NCBI GenBank assembly: GCA_963580455.1
Contig: OY756970.1
Location: 9,734,001-9,798,000, forward strand
Length of the DNA stretch: 64,000 nucleotides
Direction: 5' to 3'
DNA from: Euonymus europaeus
Lineage: Eukaryota > Streptophyta > Magnoliopsida > Celastrales > Celastraceae
The notes beneath the pieces were generated by a model. It did not search any database, was not told where the DNA came from, and worked only from the letters and a program-made list of their open reading frames with translations. A program made the position numbers and the translations under genes. Shown here piece after piece: positions 26,740-36,838 of the stretch (position 1 is the first letter of the stretch; every line of letters begins with the position of its first letter).

Positions 26740-28262
26740 TATGTCAAATTTTACGAGTATGAGCTTCCTAGATTATTTCGATGCCAAAACACCAACTTTC
26801 TTATGACAAATAGACAAAACCGTTTATAGCTCTTCCATGGAGTGATTTGAGCAACTTCGGACTATCAAAGTTTCACGGTGTACACTTTTTATTGTTCTTC
26901 TATGTCAAATTTTATGAGTATAAGCTTCTTGGATTATTTCGATTCGAAAACACCAACTTTAAAAAATAAATAGACAAAACCGTTTATAGCTCTTCCATAG
27001 AGATAGTTGAGGAACTTCGAATCATTAAAGTTGCGCGGTATACACTTTTTATTGTTCTTTTCTGTCAAAATTTACGAGTATATGCTTCCTGGATTATTTT
27101 GATGCCAAAACCCCTACTATCAACGACAAATGGACAAAACCGTTAAAAGCTCCTCCATAGAGTGAGTTGAGCAACTTCGAACTATCAAAGTTGCTCGGTG
27201 TAGACTTTTTATTGTTCTTGTATGTCAAATTATACGAGTATATGCTTCCTGGATTATTTCGATGCCAAAACCCCAACTTTCTATGACAAATGGAGAAAAC
27301 CGTTTAAAGCTCCTCCATAGAGTGAGTTGAGCAACTTCGGACCATCAAAGTTGCTCGGTGTACACTTTTTATTGTTCTTTTCTGTCAAATTTTACGAGTA
27401 TATGCTTGTTGGATTATTTTGATGCCAAAACCCCAACTATCAATGACAAATGGACAAAACCGTTAAAAGCCACTTCATAGTGAGAGTTGAGCAATTCTGG
27501 ACCATCAAAGTTGCTAGGTGTACACTTTTTATTGTTCTTCTATGTCAAATTTTACGAGTATAAGCTTCCTAGATTATTTCGATGACAAAACACCAACTTT
27601 CTTATGACAAATAGACAAAACCGTTTATAGCTCTTCCATAGAGTGATTTGAGCAACTTCGGACTATCAAAGTTGCACGGTGTACTCTTTTTATTGTTCTT
27701 CTATGTCAAATTTTATGAGCATAAGCTTCCTGGATTATTTCGATGCGAAAACACCAACTTTAAAAAATAAATAGACAAAACCGTTTATAGCTCTTCCATA
27801 GAGTGATTTGAGCAACTTCGGACTATCAAAGTTGTACGGTGTACACTTTTTATTGTTCTTCTATGTCAAATTTTACGAGTATAAGCTTCCTAGATTATTT
27901 CGGTGCAAAAACACCAACTTTATAAGACAAATGGAAAAAATGTTAAAAGATCCTCCATAGAGATAGTTGAAGAACTTCGAATCATCAAAGTTGCTCGGTG
28001 TACACTTTTTATTGTTCTTTTCTGTCAAACTTTACGAGTATATGCTTCCTGGATTATTTCGATGTCAAAAACCCAACTTTCTATGACAAATGGACAAAAC
28101 CGTTGAAAGCTCCTCTATAGAGTGAGTTGAGCAACTTAGGACTATCAAAGTTGCTCGGTGTACACTTTTTATTGTTCTTCTATGTCAAATTTTACGAGTA
28201 TCAGCTTCCTAGATTATTTCGATGCCAAAACCCCAACTTTCTATGACAAATGGACAAAACCG
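26740..28262 (+). repeat. Region IV: duplicated block, copy 2 (offset 4324 bp)
   Basis: This is the partner of 22416-23940, with few differences (for example GATTCGAAAAC near 26941 versus GATGCGAAAAC, and GGAAAAAATGTT versus GGACAAAAACTTT near 27935). It diverges from copy 1 near 28262, where GTTTAAAGCACC replaces GTTTAAAGCTCC. Confidence 0.85.
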
Positions 28263-28380
28263 TTTAAAGCACCTCCATAGAGTGAGTTGACCAACTTCGG
28301 ACCATCAAAGTTGCTCAGTGTACACTTTTTATTGTTCTTCTATGTCAAATTTTACGAGTATAAGCTTCCTAGATTATTTC

Positions 28381-28660
28381 GATGTCAAAACCTCAACTTT
28401 CTATGACAAAAGGACAAAACCGTTGAAAGCTCCTCTATAGAGTGAGTTGAGTAACTTCGGACTATCAAAGTTGATCGGTGTACACTTTTTATTGTTCTTC
28501 TATGTCAAATTTTACGAGTATAAGCTTCCTAGATTACTTCGATGTCGAAACCCCAACTTTCTATGACAAATGGACAAAACCGTTGACAGCTCCTCTATAG
28601 AGTGAGTTGAGTAACTTCGGACTATCAAAGTTGATCGGTGTACACTTTTTATTGTTCTTC
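28381..28660 (+). repeat. Region IV: duplicate of 26300-26580 (offset ~2081 bp)
   Basis: The rare monomer with ATGACAAAAGGACAAAAC (near 26322) reappears near 28402, followed by the same class C series. The offset is 13 monomers. The rest of 28262-29130 is ordinary class C and D monomers; I see nothing else in it. Confidence 0.75.
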
Positions 28661-29140
28661 TATGTCAAATTTTACGAGTATAAGCTTCCCAGACTATTTC
28701 GATGCCAAAACCCCAACTTTCTATGATAAATGGAGAAAACCGTTTTAAGCTCCTCCATAGATTGAGTTGAGCAACTTCGGACTATCAAAGTTGCTCGGTG
28801 TACACTTTTTATTGTTCTTCTATGTCAAATTTTACGAGTATAAGCTTCCTAGATTATTTCGATGCCAAAACCCCAACTTTCTATGACAAATGGACAAAAC
28901 CGTTTAAAGCACCTCCATAGAGTGAGTTGAGCAACTTCGGACCATCAAAGTTGCTCAGTGTACACTTTTTATTGTTCTTCTAAGTCAAATTTTACGAGTA
29001 TAAGCTTCCAAGATTATTTCGATGCCAAAACCCCAACTTTCTATGACAATTGGACAAAACCATTTAATGCTCCTCCATAGAGTGAGTTGAGCAACTTCGG
29101 ACTATCAAAGTTGCTCAGTGTACACTCTTTATGTTCTTCT

Positions 29141-29470
29141 ATGTCAAATTTTACGAGTATAAGCTTCCTAGATTATTTCGATGCGAAAACACCAACTTTA
29201 TAAGACAAATTGGACAAAAACGTTAAAAGATCCTCCATAGAGAGAATTGAGCAACTTCGAGTCATCAAAGTTGCCCGGTGTACACTTTTTATTGTTCTTT
29301 TATATCAACTTTTAAGAGTATATGCTTCTTGGATTATTTTGATGCCAAAACCCCAACTATGAATGATAAATGGACAAAACCGTTAAAAGCTACTTCATAG
29401 TGACAGTTAAGCAATTCCGGACCATCAAAGTTGCTCGGTGTACACTTTTTATTGTTCTTCTATGTAAAAT
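29141..29470 (+). repeat. Region V: isolated B-A pair of region I type
   Basis: A class B unit is followed by a class A variant with TCAACTTTTAAGAGTATATG, CTTCTTGGATT, CAACTATGAATGATAAATGG and CAGTTAAGCAATTCC. That variant otherwise occurs at about 2075, 4485, 9130, 15535 and 63400. Its presence here shows that region I-type sequence is dispersed over more than 60 kb of the array. Confidence 0.75.
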
Positions 29471-30568
29471 TTTACGAGTATAAGCTTCCTAGATTATTTT
29501 GATGCCAAAACCCCAACTACCAATGACAAATGGACAAAAACATTGAAAGCTACTTCATAGTGAGAGTTGAGCAATTCCGGACGATCAAAGTTGCTCGGTG
29601 TGCACTTTTTATTCTTCTTCTATGTCAAATTTTACGAGTATAAGCTTCCTAGATTATTTCGATGCCAAAACCCCAACATCTATGACAAATAGACAAAACC
29701 ATTGAAAGCTCCTCTATAGAGTGAGTTGAGCAACTTCAGACTATTAAAGTTGCTCGGTGTACACTTTTTATTGTCCTTCTATGTCAAATTTTACGAGTAT
29801 AAGCTTTCTTGATTATTTCGATGCCAAAACCCCAACTTTCTATGACAAATGGAAAAAACCGTTTAAAGCTCTTCCATAGAGTGAGTTGAGCAACTTCGGA
29901 CTATCAAAGTTGATCGGTGTACAGTTTTTATTGTTCTTCTATGTCAAATTTTACGAGTATAAGATTCCTAGATTATTTCGATGTCAAAACCTCAACTTTC
30001 TATGACAAATGGACAAAACCGTTGAAAGCTCCTCTATAGAGTGAGTTGAGTAACTTCGGACTATCAAAGTTGATCGGTGTACACTTTTTATTGTTCTTCT
30101 ATGTCAAATTTTACGAGTATAAGCTTCCCAGATTATTTCGATGCCAAAACCCCAACTTTCTATGATAAATGGAGAAAACCATTTTAAGCACCTCCATAGA
30201 GTGAGTTGAGCAACTTCGGACTATCAAAGTTGATCGGTGGACACTTTTTATTGTTCTTCTATGTCAAATTTTACGAGTATAAGCTTCCTAGATTACTTTG
30301 ATGTCGAAACCCCAACTTTCTATGACAAATGGACAAAACCGTTTAAAGCTCCTCCATAGAGTGAGTTGAGCAACTTCGGACTATCAAAGTTGCTCGATGT
30401 ACACTTTTTATTGTTCCTTCTATGTCAAATTTTTTGAGTATAGTCTTCCTAGATTATTTCGATGCCAAAACACCAACTTTATAAGACAAATTGGACAAAA
30501 ACGTTAAAAGATCCTCCATAGAGAGAGTTGAGCAACTTCGAATCATTAAAGTTGCTTGGTGTACACTA

Positions 30569-31528
30569 TTTATTGTTCTTTTATGTCAAATTTTATGAGT
30601 ATATGCTTCCTGGATTATTTTGATGCCAAAACCCCAACTATCAATGACAAATGGACAAAAACGTTGAAAGCTACTTCATAGTGACAGTTGAGCAATTCCG
30701 GACCATCAAAGTAGCTCGGTGTACACTTTTTATTGTTCTTCTATGTAAAATTTTACGAGTATAAGCTTCCTAGATTATTTCGATGTCAAAAACCCAACTT
30801 TCTATGACAAATGGACAAAACCGTTAAAAGCTACTTCATAGTGACAGTTGAGCAATTCCGGACCATCAAAGTTGCTCGGTGTACACTTTTTATTGTTCTT
30901 CTATGTCAAATTTTACGAGTATAAGCTTCCTAGATTATTTCGATGACAAAACCCCAACTTTCTATGACAAATGGACAAAACCGTTTAAAGCTAATTCATA
31001 GTGACAGTTGAGCAATTCCGGACCATCAAAGTTGCTCGATGTACACTTTTTATTGTTCTTCTACGTCAAATTTTACGAGTATAAACTTCCTAGATTATGT
31101 TGATGCCAAAACCACAATTTTCTATGATAAATGGAGAAAACCGTTTTAAGCTCCTCCATAAAGTGAGTTGAGCAACTTCGGACTATCAAAGTTGCCCAGT
31201 GTACACTTTTTATTGTTCTTCTATGTCAAATTTTACGAGTATAAGCTTCCTTGATTATTTTGATGACAAAACCCCAACTTTCTATGACAAATGGACAAAA
31301 CCGTTGAAAGCTCCTCTATAGAGTGAGTTGAGCAACTTCGTACTATCAACGTTGATCGGTGTACACTTTTTATTGTTCTTCTATGTCAAATTTTACGAGT
31401 ATAAGCTTCCTAGATTATTTCAATGCGAAAACACCAACTTTATAAGACAAATTTGACAAAAACGTTAAAAGATCCTCTATAGAGAGAGTTGATAACTACG
31501 AATCATTAAAGTTGCCCAGTGTACACTT
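30569..31528 (+). repeat. Region V: 6-monomer (960-bp) unit, copy 1 of a perfect tandem duplication
   Basis: Comparing line by line, every base from 30569 to 31606 equals the base 960 positions downstream (31529-32566), that is 1038 consecutive identical positions. The match is broken on the left by A/T at 30568/31528 and on the right by A/G at 31607/32567. The unit includes private variants: AAAGTAGCTCGG, GATTATGTTGATGCC, TATCAACGTTGATCGG and GATAACTACGAATC. Confidence 0.95.
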
Positions 31529-32566
31529 TTTATTGTTCTTTTATGTCAAATTTTATGAGTATATGCTTCCTGGATTATTTTGATGCCAAAACCCCAACTA
31601 TCAATGACAAATGGACAAAAACGTTGAAAGCTACTTCATAGTGACAGTTGAGCAATTCCGGACCATCAAAGTAGCTCGGTGTACACTTTTTATTGTTCTT
31701 CTATGTAAAATTTTACGAGTATAAGCTTCCTAGATTATTTCGATGTCAAAAACCCAACTTTCTATGACAAATGGACAAAACCGTTAAAAGCTACTTCATA
31801 GTGACAGTTGAGCAATTCCGGACCATCAAAGTTGCTCGGTGTACACTTTTTATTGTTCTTCTATGTCAAATTTTACGAGTATAAGCTTCCTAGATTATTT
31901 CGATGACAAAACCCCAACTTTCTATGACAAATGGACAAAACCGTTTAAAGCTAATTCATAGTGACAGTTGAGCAATTCCGGACCATCAAAGTTGCTCGAT
32001 GTACACTTTTTATTGTTCTTCTACGTCAAATTTTACGAGTATAAACTTCCTAGATTATGTTGATGCCAAAACCACAATTTTCTATGATAAATGGAGAAAA
32101 CCGTTTTAAGCTCCTCCATAAAGTGAGTTGAGCAACTTCGGACTATCAAAGTTGCCCAGTGTACACTTTTTATTGTTCTTCTATGTCAAATTTTACGAGT
32201 ATAAGCTTCCTTGATTATTTTGATGACAAAACCCCAACTTTCTATGACAAATGGACAAAACCGTTGAAAGCTCCTCTATAGAGTGAGTTGAGCAACTTCG
32301 TACTATCAACGTTGATCGGTGTACACTTTTTATTGTTCTTCTATGTCAAATTTTACGAGTATAAGCTTCCTAGATTATTTCAATGCGAAAACACCAACTT
32401 TATAAGACAAATTTGACAAAAACGTTAAAAGATCCTCTATAGAGAGAGTTGATAACTACGAATCATTAAAGTTGCCCAGTGTACACTTTTTATTGTTCTT
32501 TTATGTCAAATTTTATGAGTATATGCTTCCTGGATTATTTTGATGCCAAAACCCCAACTATCAATG
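31529..32566 (+). repeat. Region V: 6-monomer unit, copy 2 (perfect, 960-bp shift)
   Basis: This is the exact duplicate of 30569-31606. It extends slightly past one unit because the flanking class A monomer also matches. Perfect identity against a background of several percent divergence between most other blocks points to a very recent duplication or conversion. An assembly artefact should be excluded. Confidence 0.95.
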
Positions 32567-33150
32567 GCAAATGGACAAAACCGTTAAAAGCTACTTCATA
32601 GTGACAATTGAGCAATTCCGGACAATCAAAGTTGCTCGATGTACACTTTTTATTGTTCTTCTATGTCAAATTTTACGAGTATAAACTTCCTAGATTATTT
32701 TGATGCCAAAACCCCAATTTTCTATGATAAATGGAGAAAACCGTTTTAAGCTCCTCCATAAAGTGAGTTGAGCAACTTCGGACTATCAAAGTTGCCAAGT
32801 GTACACTTTTTATTGTTCTTTTATGTCAAATTTTATGAGTATATGCTTCCTGGATTATTTTGATGCCAAAACCCCAACTATCAATGGCAAATGGACAAAA
32901 CCGTTAAAAGCTACTTCATAGTGACAGTTGAGCAATTCCGGACAATCAAAGTTGCTCGATGTACACTTTTTATTGTTCTTCTATGTCAAATTTTACGAGT
33001 ATAAACTTCCTAGATTATTTTGATGCCAAAACCCCAATTTTCAATGATAAATGGAGAAAACCGTTTTAAGCTCCTCCATAAAGTGAGTTGAGCAACTTCG
33101 GACTATCAAAGTTGCCCAGTGTACACTTTTTATTGTTCTTCTATGTCAAA
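32521..33150 (+). repeat. Region V: 2-monomer (320-bp) duplication of an A-E pair
   Basis: The pair beginning ATATGCTTCCTGG at 32521, with the private CTATCAATGGCAAATGG and GGACAATC, repeats from 32841 at an offset of 320 bp with few changes (GACAATTGAGC versus GACAGTTGAGC; GCCAAGTG versus GCCCAGTG). Confidence 0.85.
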
Positions 33151-34297
33151 TTTTACGAGTATAAGCTTCCTAGATTATTTCGATGCCAAAACCCCAACTT
33201 TCTATGACAAATAGACAAAACCGTTGAAAGCTCCTCTATAAAGTGAGTTGAGCAACTTCGTACTATCAAAGTTGCTCGGTGTACACTTTTTATTGTTCTT
33301 CTATGTCAAATTTTACGAGTATAAGCTTCCTAGATTATTTCGATGCCAAAACACCAACTTTCTATGACAAATGGAAAAAACCATTTAAAGCTCTTCCATA
33401 GAGTGAGTTGAGCAACTTCGGACTACCAAAGTTGATCGGTGTACAGTTTTTATTGTTCTTCTATGTCAAATTTTATGAGTATAAGCTTCCTAGATTATTT
33501 CGATGTCAAAACCTCAACTTTCTATGACAAATGGACAAAACCGTTGAAAGCTCCTCTATATAGTGAGTTGAGTAACTTCGGACTATCAAAGTTGATCGGT
33601 GTATAGTTTTTATTGTTCTTCTATGTCAAATTTTACGAGTATAAGCTTCCTAGATTATTTCGATATCAAAACCTCAACTTTATATGACAAATGGACAAAA
33701 CCGTTGAAAGCTCCTCTATAGAGTGAGTTGAGTAACTTCGGACTGTCAAAGTTGATCGGTGTACACTTTTTATTGTTCTTCTATGTCAAATTTTACGAGT
33801 ATAAGCTTCCTAGATTACTTCGATGTCGAAACCCCAACTTTCTATGACAAATGGACAAAACCATTGACAGCTCCTCTATAGGGTGAGTTGAGTAACTTCG
33901 GACTATCAAAGTTGATCGGTGTACACTTTTTATTGTTCTTCTATGTCAAATTTTACGAGTATAAGCTTCCTAGATTATTTCGATGACAAAACCCCAACTT
34001 TCTATGACAAATGGACAAAACCGTTTAAAGCTAATTCCTAGTGACAGTTGAGCAATTCCGGACCATCAAAGTTGCTCGATGTACACTTTTTATTGTTCTT
34101 CTACGTCAAATTTTACGAGTATAAACTTCCTAGATTATGTTGATGCCAAAACCCCTATTTTCTATGATAAATGGAGAAAACCGTTTTAAGCTCCTCCATA
34201 AAGAGAGTTGAGCAACTTCGGACTATCAAAGTTGCTCAGTGTACACTTTTTATTGTTCTTCTATGTCAAATTTTACGAGTATAAGCTTCTAGATTAC

Positions 34298-34309
34298 TTC
34301 GATGTCGAA
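34298..34309. repeat. TTCGA-TG-TCGAA short dyad of class C monomers
   Basis: TTCGATGTCGAA has perfect 5-bp arms around a 2-base centre. It is created by the class C change GCC to TCG after TTCGAT and is absent from classes A, B, D, E and F. Together with CTCTATAGAG (34353-34362 in the same monomer) it gives class C a different set of symmetric sites from class D. Confidence 0.85.
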
Positions 34310-34352
34310 ACCCCAACTTTCTATGACAAATGGACAAAACCGTTGACAGCTC

Positions 34353-34362
34353 CTCTATAGAG
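34353..34362. repeat. CTCTATAGAG palindrome of 'gctcctctatag' monomers
   Basis: This is a perfect 10-bp palindrome present in class C and several related monomers. Class D has CTCCATAGAG at the same place, with one base breaking the symmetry, and class E has CTCCATAAAG. Confidence 0.85.
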
Positions 34363-34528
34363 TGAGTTGAGTAACTTCGGACTATCAAAGTTGATCGGTG
34401 GACACTTTTTATTGTTCTTCTATGTCAAATTTTACGAGTATAAGCTTCCTAGATTACTTCGATGTCGAAACCCCAACTTTCTATGACAAATGGACAAAAC
34501 CGTTTAAAGCTCCTCCATAGAGTGAGTT

Positions 34529-34556
34529 GAGCAACTTCGGACTATCAAAGTTGCTC
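34529..34556 (+). repeat. 28-bp dyad (perfect 9-bp inverted arms) at the monomer 3' end
   Basis: The left arm GAGCAACTT (34529-34537), a 10-nt spacer CGGACTATCA, and the right arm AAGTTGCTC (34548-34556) are perfect reverse complements. The motif recurs once per monomer in many class D copies; classes A, B and C carry it with one to several mismatches. Satellites without a CENP-B box are often rich in such dyads, and cruciform extrusion at centromeres has been proposed. Any function here is inference. Confidence 0.9.
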
Positions 34557-34557
34557 G

Positions 34558-34565
34558 GTGTACAC
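34558..34565. repeat. GTGTACAC palindrome next to the dyad
   Basis: This 8-bp self-complementary site starts one base after the 28-bp dyad, so together they form a cluster of about 37 bp of symmetric DNA once per monomer. It is among the most conserved landmarks in the array. Recurrent variants (GTTTACAC, GGTAAACAC, GTGTACAG, ATGTACAC, GTGTATAC) mark particular monomers of the higher-order repeats. Confidence 0.9.
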
Positions 34566-34601
34566 TTTTTATTGTTCTTCTATGTCAAATTTTACGAGTA
34601 T

Positions 34602-34607
34602 AAGCTT
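34602..34607. other. HindIII site characteristic of most monomers
   Basis: AAGCTT lies in the conserved GAGTATAAGCTTCCTAG block of most monomers. It is lost in class A (TATGCTT), class E (AAACTT), the GTATCAGCTTCC units (for example 10258 and 23875) and the TAAGCCTCC units of regions I and II. HindIII digestion should therefore give a 160-bp ladder with prominent 320- and 480-bp rungs. Confidence 0.85.
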
Positions 34608-36359
34608 CCTAGATTATTTCGATGACAAAACCCCAACTTTCTATGACAAATGCACAAACCCGTTTAAAGCTAATTCATAGTGACAGTTGAGCAATTCCGG
34701 ACAATCAAAGTTGCTCGATGTACACTTTTTATTGTTCTTCTATGTCAAATTTTACGAGTATAAACTTCCTAGATTATTTTGATGCGAAAACCCCAATTTT
34801 CTACGATAAATGGAGAAAACCATTTTAAGCTCCTCCATAAAGTGAGTTGAGCAACTTCGGACTATCAAAGTTGCCCAGTGTACACTTTTTATTGTTCTTC
34901 TACCCCAAATTTTACGAGTATAAGCTTCCTTGATTTTTTTGATGACAAAACCCCAACTTTCTATGACAAATGGAGAAACCGTTTTAAGCTCCTCCATAGA
35001 GTGAGTTGAGCAACTTTGGACTATCAAAGTTGCCCAGTGTACACTTTTTACTGTTCTTCTATGTCAAATTTTACGAGTATAAGCTTCCTAGATTATTTCA
35101 ATGCGAAAACACCAACTTTATAAGACAAATTTGACAAAAACGTTAAAAGATCCTCTATAGAGAGAGTTGACAACTTCGAATCATTAAAGTTGCCCAGTGT
35201 ACACTTTTTATTGTTCTTTTATGTCAAATTTTATGAGTATATGCTTCCTGGATTATTTTGATGCCAAAACCCCAACTATCAATGAAAAATGGACAAAACC
35301 GTTAAAAGCTACTTCATAGTGACAGTTGAGCAATTCCGGACGATCAAAGTTGCTCGGTGTACACTTTTTATTGTTCTTCTATGTCAAATTTTACGAGTAT
35401 AAGCTTCCTAGATTATTTCGATGCCAAAACCCCAACTTTCTATGACAAATAGACAAAACCGTTGAAAGCTCCTCTATAGAGTGAGTTGAGCAACTTCGTA
35501 CTATCAAAGTTGCTCGGTGTACACTTTTTATTGTTCTTCTATGTCAAATTTTACGAGTATAAGCTTCCTAGATTATTTCGATGCCAAAACCCCAACTTTC
35601 TATGACAAATGGAAAAAACCATTTAAAGCTCCTCCATAGAGTGAGTTGAGCAACTTCGGACTATCAAAGTTGATCGGTGTACAGTTTTTATTGTTCTTCT
35701 ATGTCAAATTTTACGAGTATAAGCTTCCTAGATTATTTCGATGTCAAAACCTCAACTTTCTATGACAAGTGGACAAAACCGTTGAAAGCTCCTCTATATA
35801 GTGAGTTGAGTAACTTCGGACTATCAAAGTTGCTCAGTGTACACTTTTTATTGTTCTTCTATGTCAAATTTTACGAGTATAAGCTTCCTAGATTATTTCG
35901 ATGTCAAAACCTCAACTTTCTATGACAAGTGGACAAAACCGTTGAAAGCTCCTCTATATAGTGAGTTGAGTAACTTCGGACTATCAAAGTTGATCGGTGT
36001 ACCGTTTTTATTGTTCTTCTATGTCAAATTTTACGAGTATAAGCTTCCTAGATTATTTCGATGTCAAAACCTCAACTTTCTATGACAAATGGACAAAACC
36101 GTTGAAAGCTCCTCTATAGAGTGAGTTGAGTAACTTCGGACTATCAAAGTTGATCGGTGTACACTTTTTATTGTTCTTCTATGTCAAATTTTACGAGTAT
36201 AAGCTTCCTAGATTACTTCGATGTCGAAACCTCAACTTTCTATGACAAATGGACCAAACCGTTGACAGCTCCTCTATAGAGTGAGTTGAGTAACTTCGGA
36301 CTATCAAAGTTGATCGGTGTACACTTTTTATTGTTCTTCTATGTCAAATTTTACGAGTA

Positions 36360-36838
36360 TAAGCTTCCTAGATTATTTCGATGTCAAAAACCCAACTTTC
36401 TATGACAAATGGACAAAACCGTTAAAAGCTACTTCATAGTGACAGTTGAGCAATTCCGGACCATCAAAGTTGCTCGATGTACACTTTTTATTGTTCTTCT
36501 ACGTCAAATTTTACGAGTATAAACTTCCTAGATTATGTTGATGCCAAAACCCCTATTTTCTATGATAAATGGAGAAAACCGTTTTAAGCTCCTCCATAAA
36601 GAGAGTTGAGCAACTTCGGACTATCAAAGTTGCTCAGTGTACACTTTTTATTGTTCTTCTATGTCAAATTTTACGAGTATAAGCTTCTAGATTACTTCGA
36701 TGTCGAAACCCCAACTTTCTATGACAAATGGACAAAACCGTTGACAGCTCCTCTATAGAGTGAGTTGAGTAACTTCGGACTATCAAAGTTGATCGGTGGA
36801 CACTTTTTATTGTTCTTCTATGTCAAATTTTACGAGTA
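36360..36838 (+). repeat. Second copy of the deletion-marked block
   Basis: This is the partner of 33961-34440 with the same short monomer (AAGCTTCTAG). Its upstream monomer differs (GATGTCAAAAACCC and class A tail versus GATGACAAAACCCC and class F tail), so the shared tract begins inside the block. Confidence 0.8.

Larger units (their letters stand above)
33961..34440 (+). repeat. Block duplicated at 36360-36838 (offset ~2398 bp)
   Basis: Both copies share the 2-base deletion ATAAGCTTCTAGATTAC (34281 and 36679), ACCCCTATTTTCTATGAT and GGTGGACAC. The shared deletion makes independent origin unlikely. The offset is 15 monomers minus 2 bp. Confidence 0.85.

Noticed and set aside
22770..27276. 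Identical 60-codon minus-strand frames at 22770-22952 and 27094-27276
   Set aside because: Their identity is explained by the 4324-bp block duplication that contains both; there is no independent coding evidence.
20760..28106. Recurring plus-strand open frames of about 99 codons with similar translations
   Set aside because: They recur only where the monomer series recurs (for example every 641 bp in the 4-monomer HOR). They cross monomer boundaries, with the frame rotating because 160 is 1 modulo 3. Several begin at TTG or GTG rather than ATG, and none has promoter, codon-bias or domain evidence. They are by-products of the repeat.
34752..35027. 91-codon minus-strand open frame
   Set aside because: It spans nearly two monomers of ordinary satellite and translates the same segment twice in succession. 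It is an artefact of the repeat.
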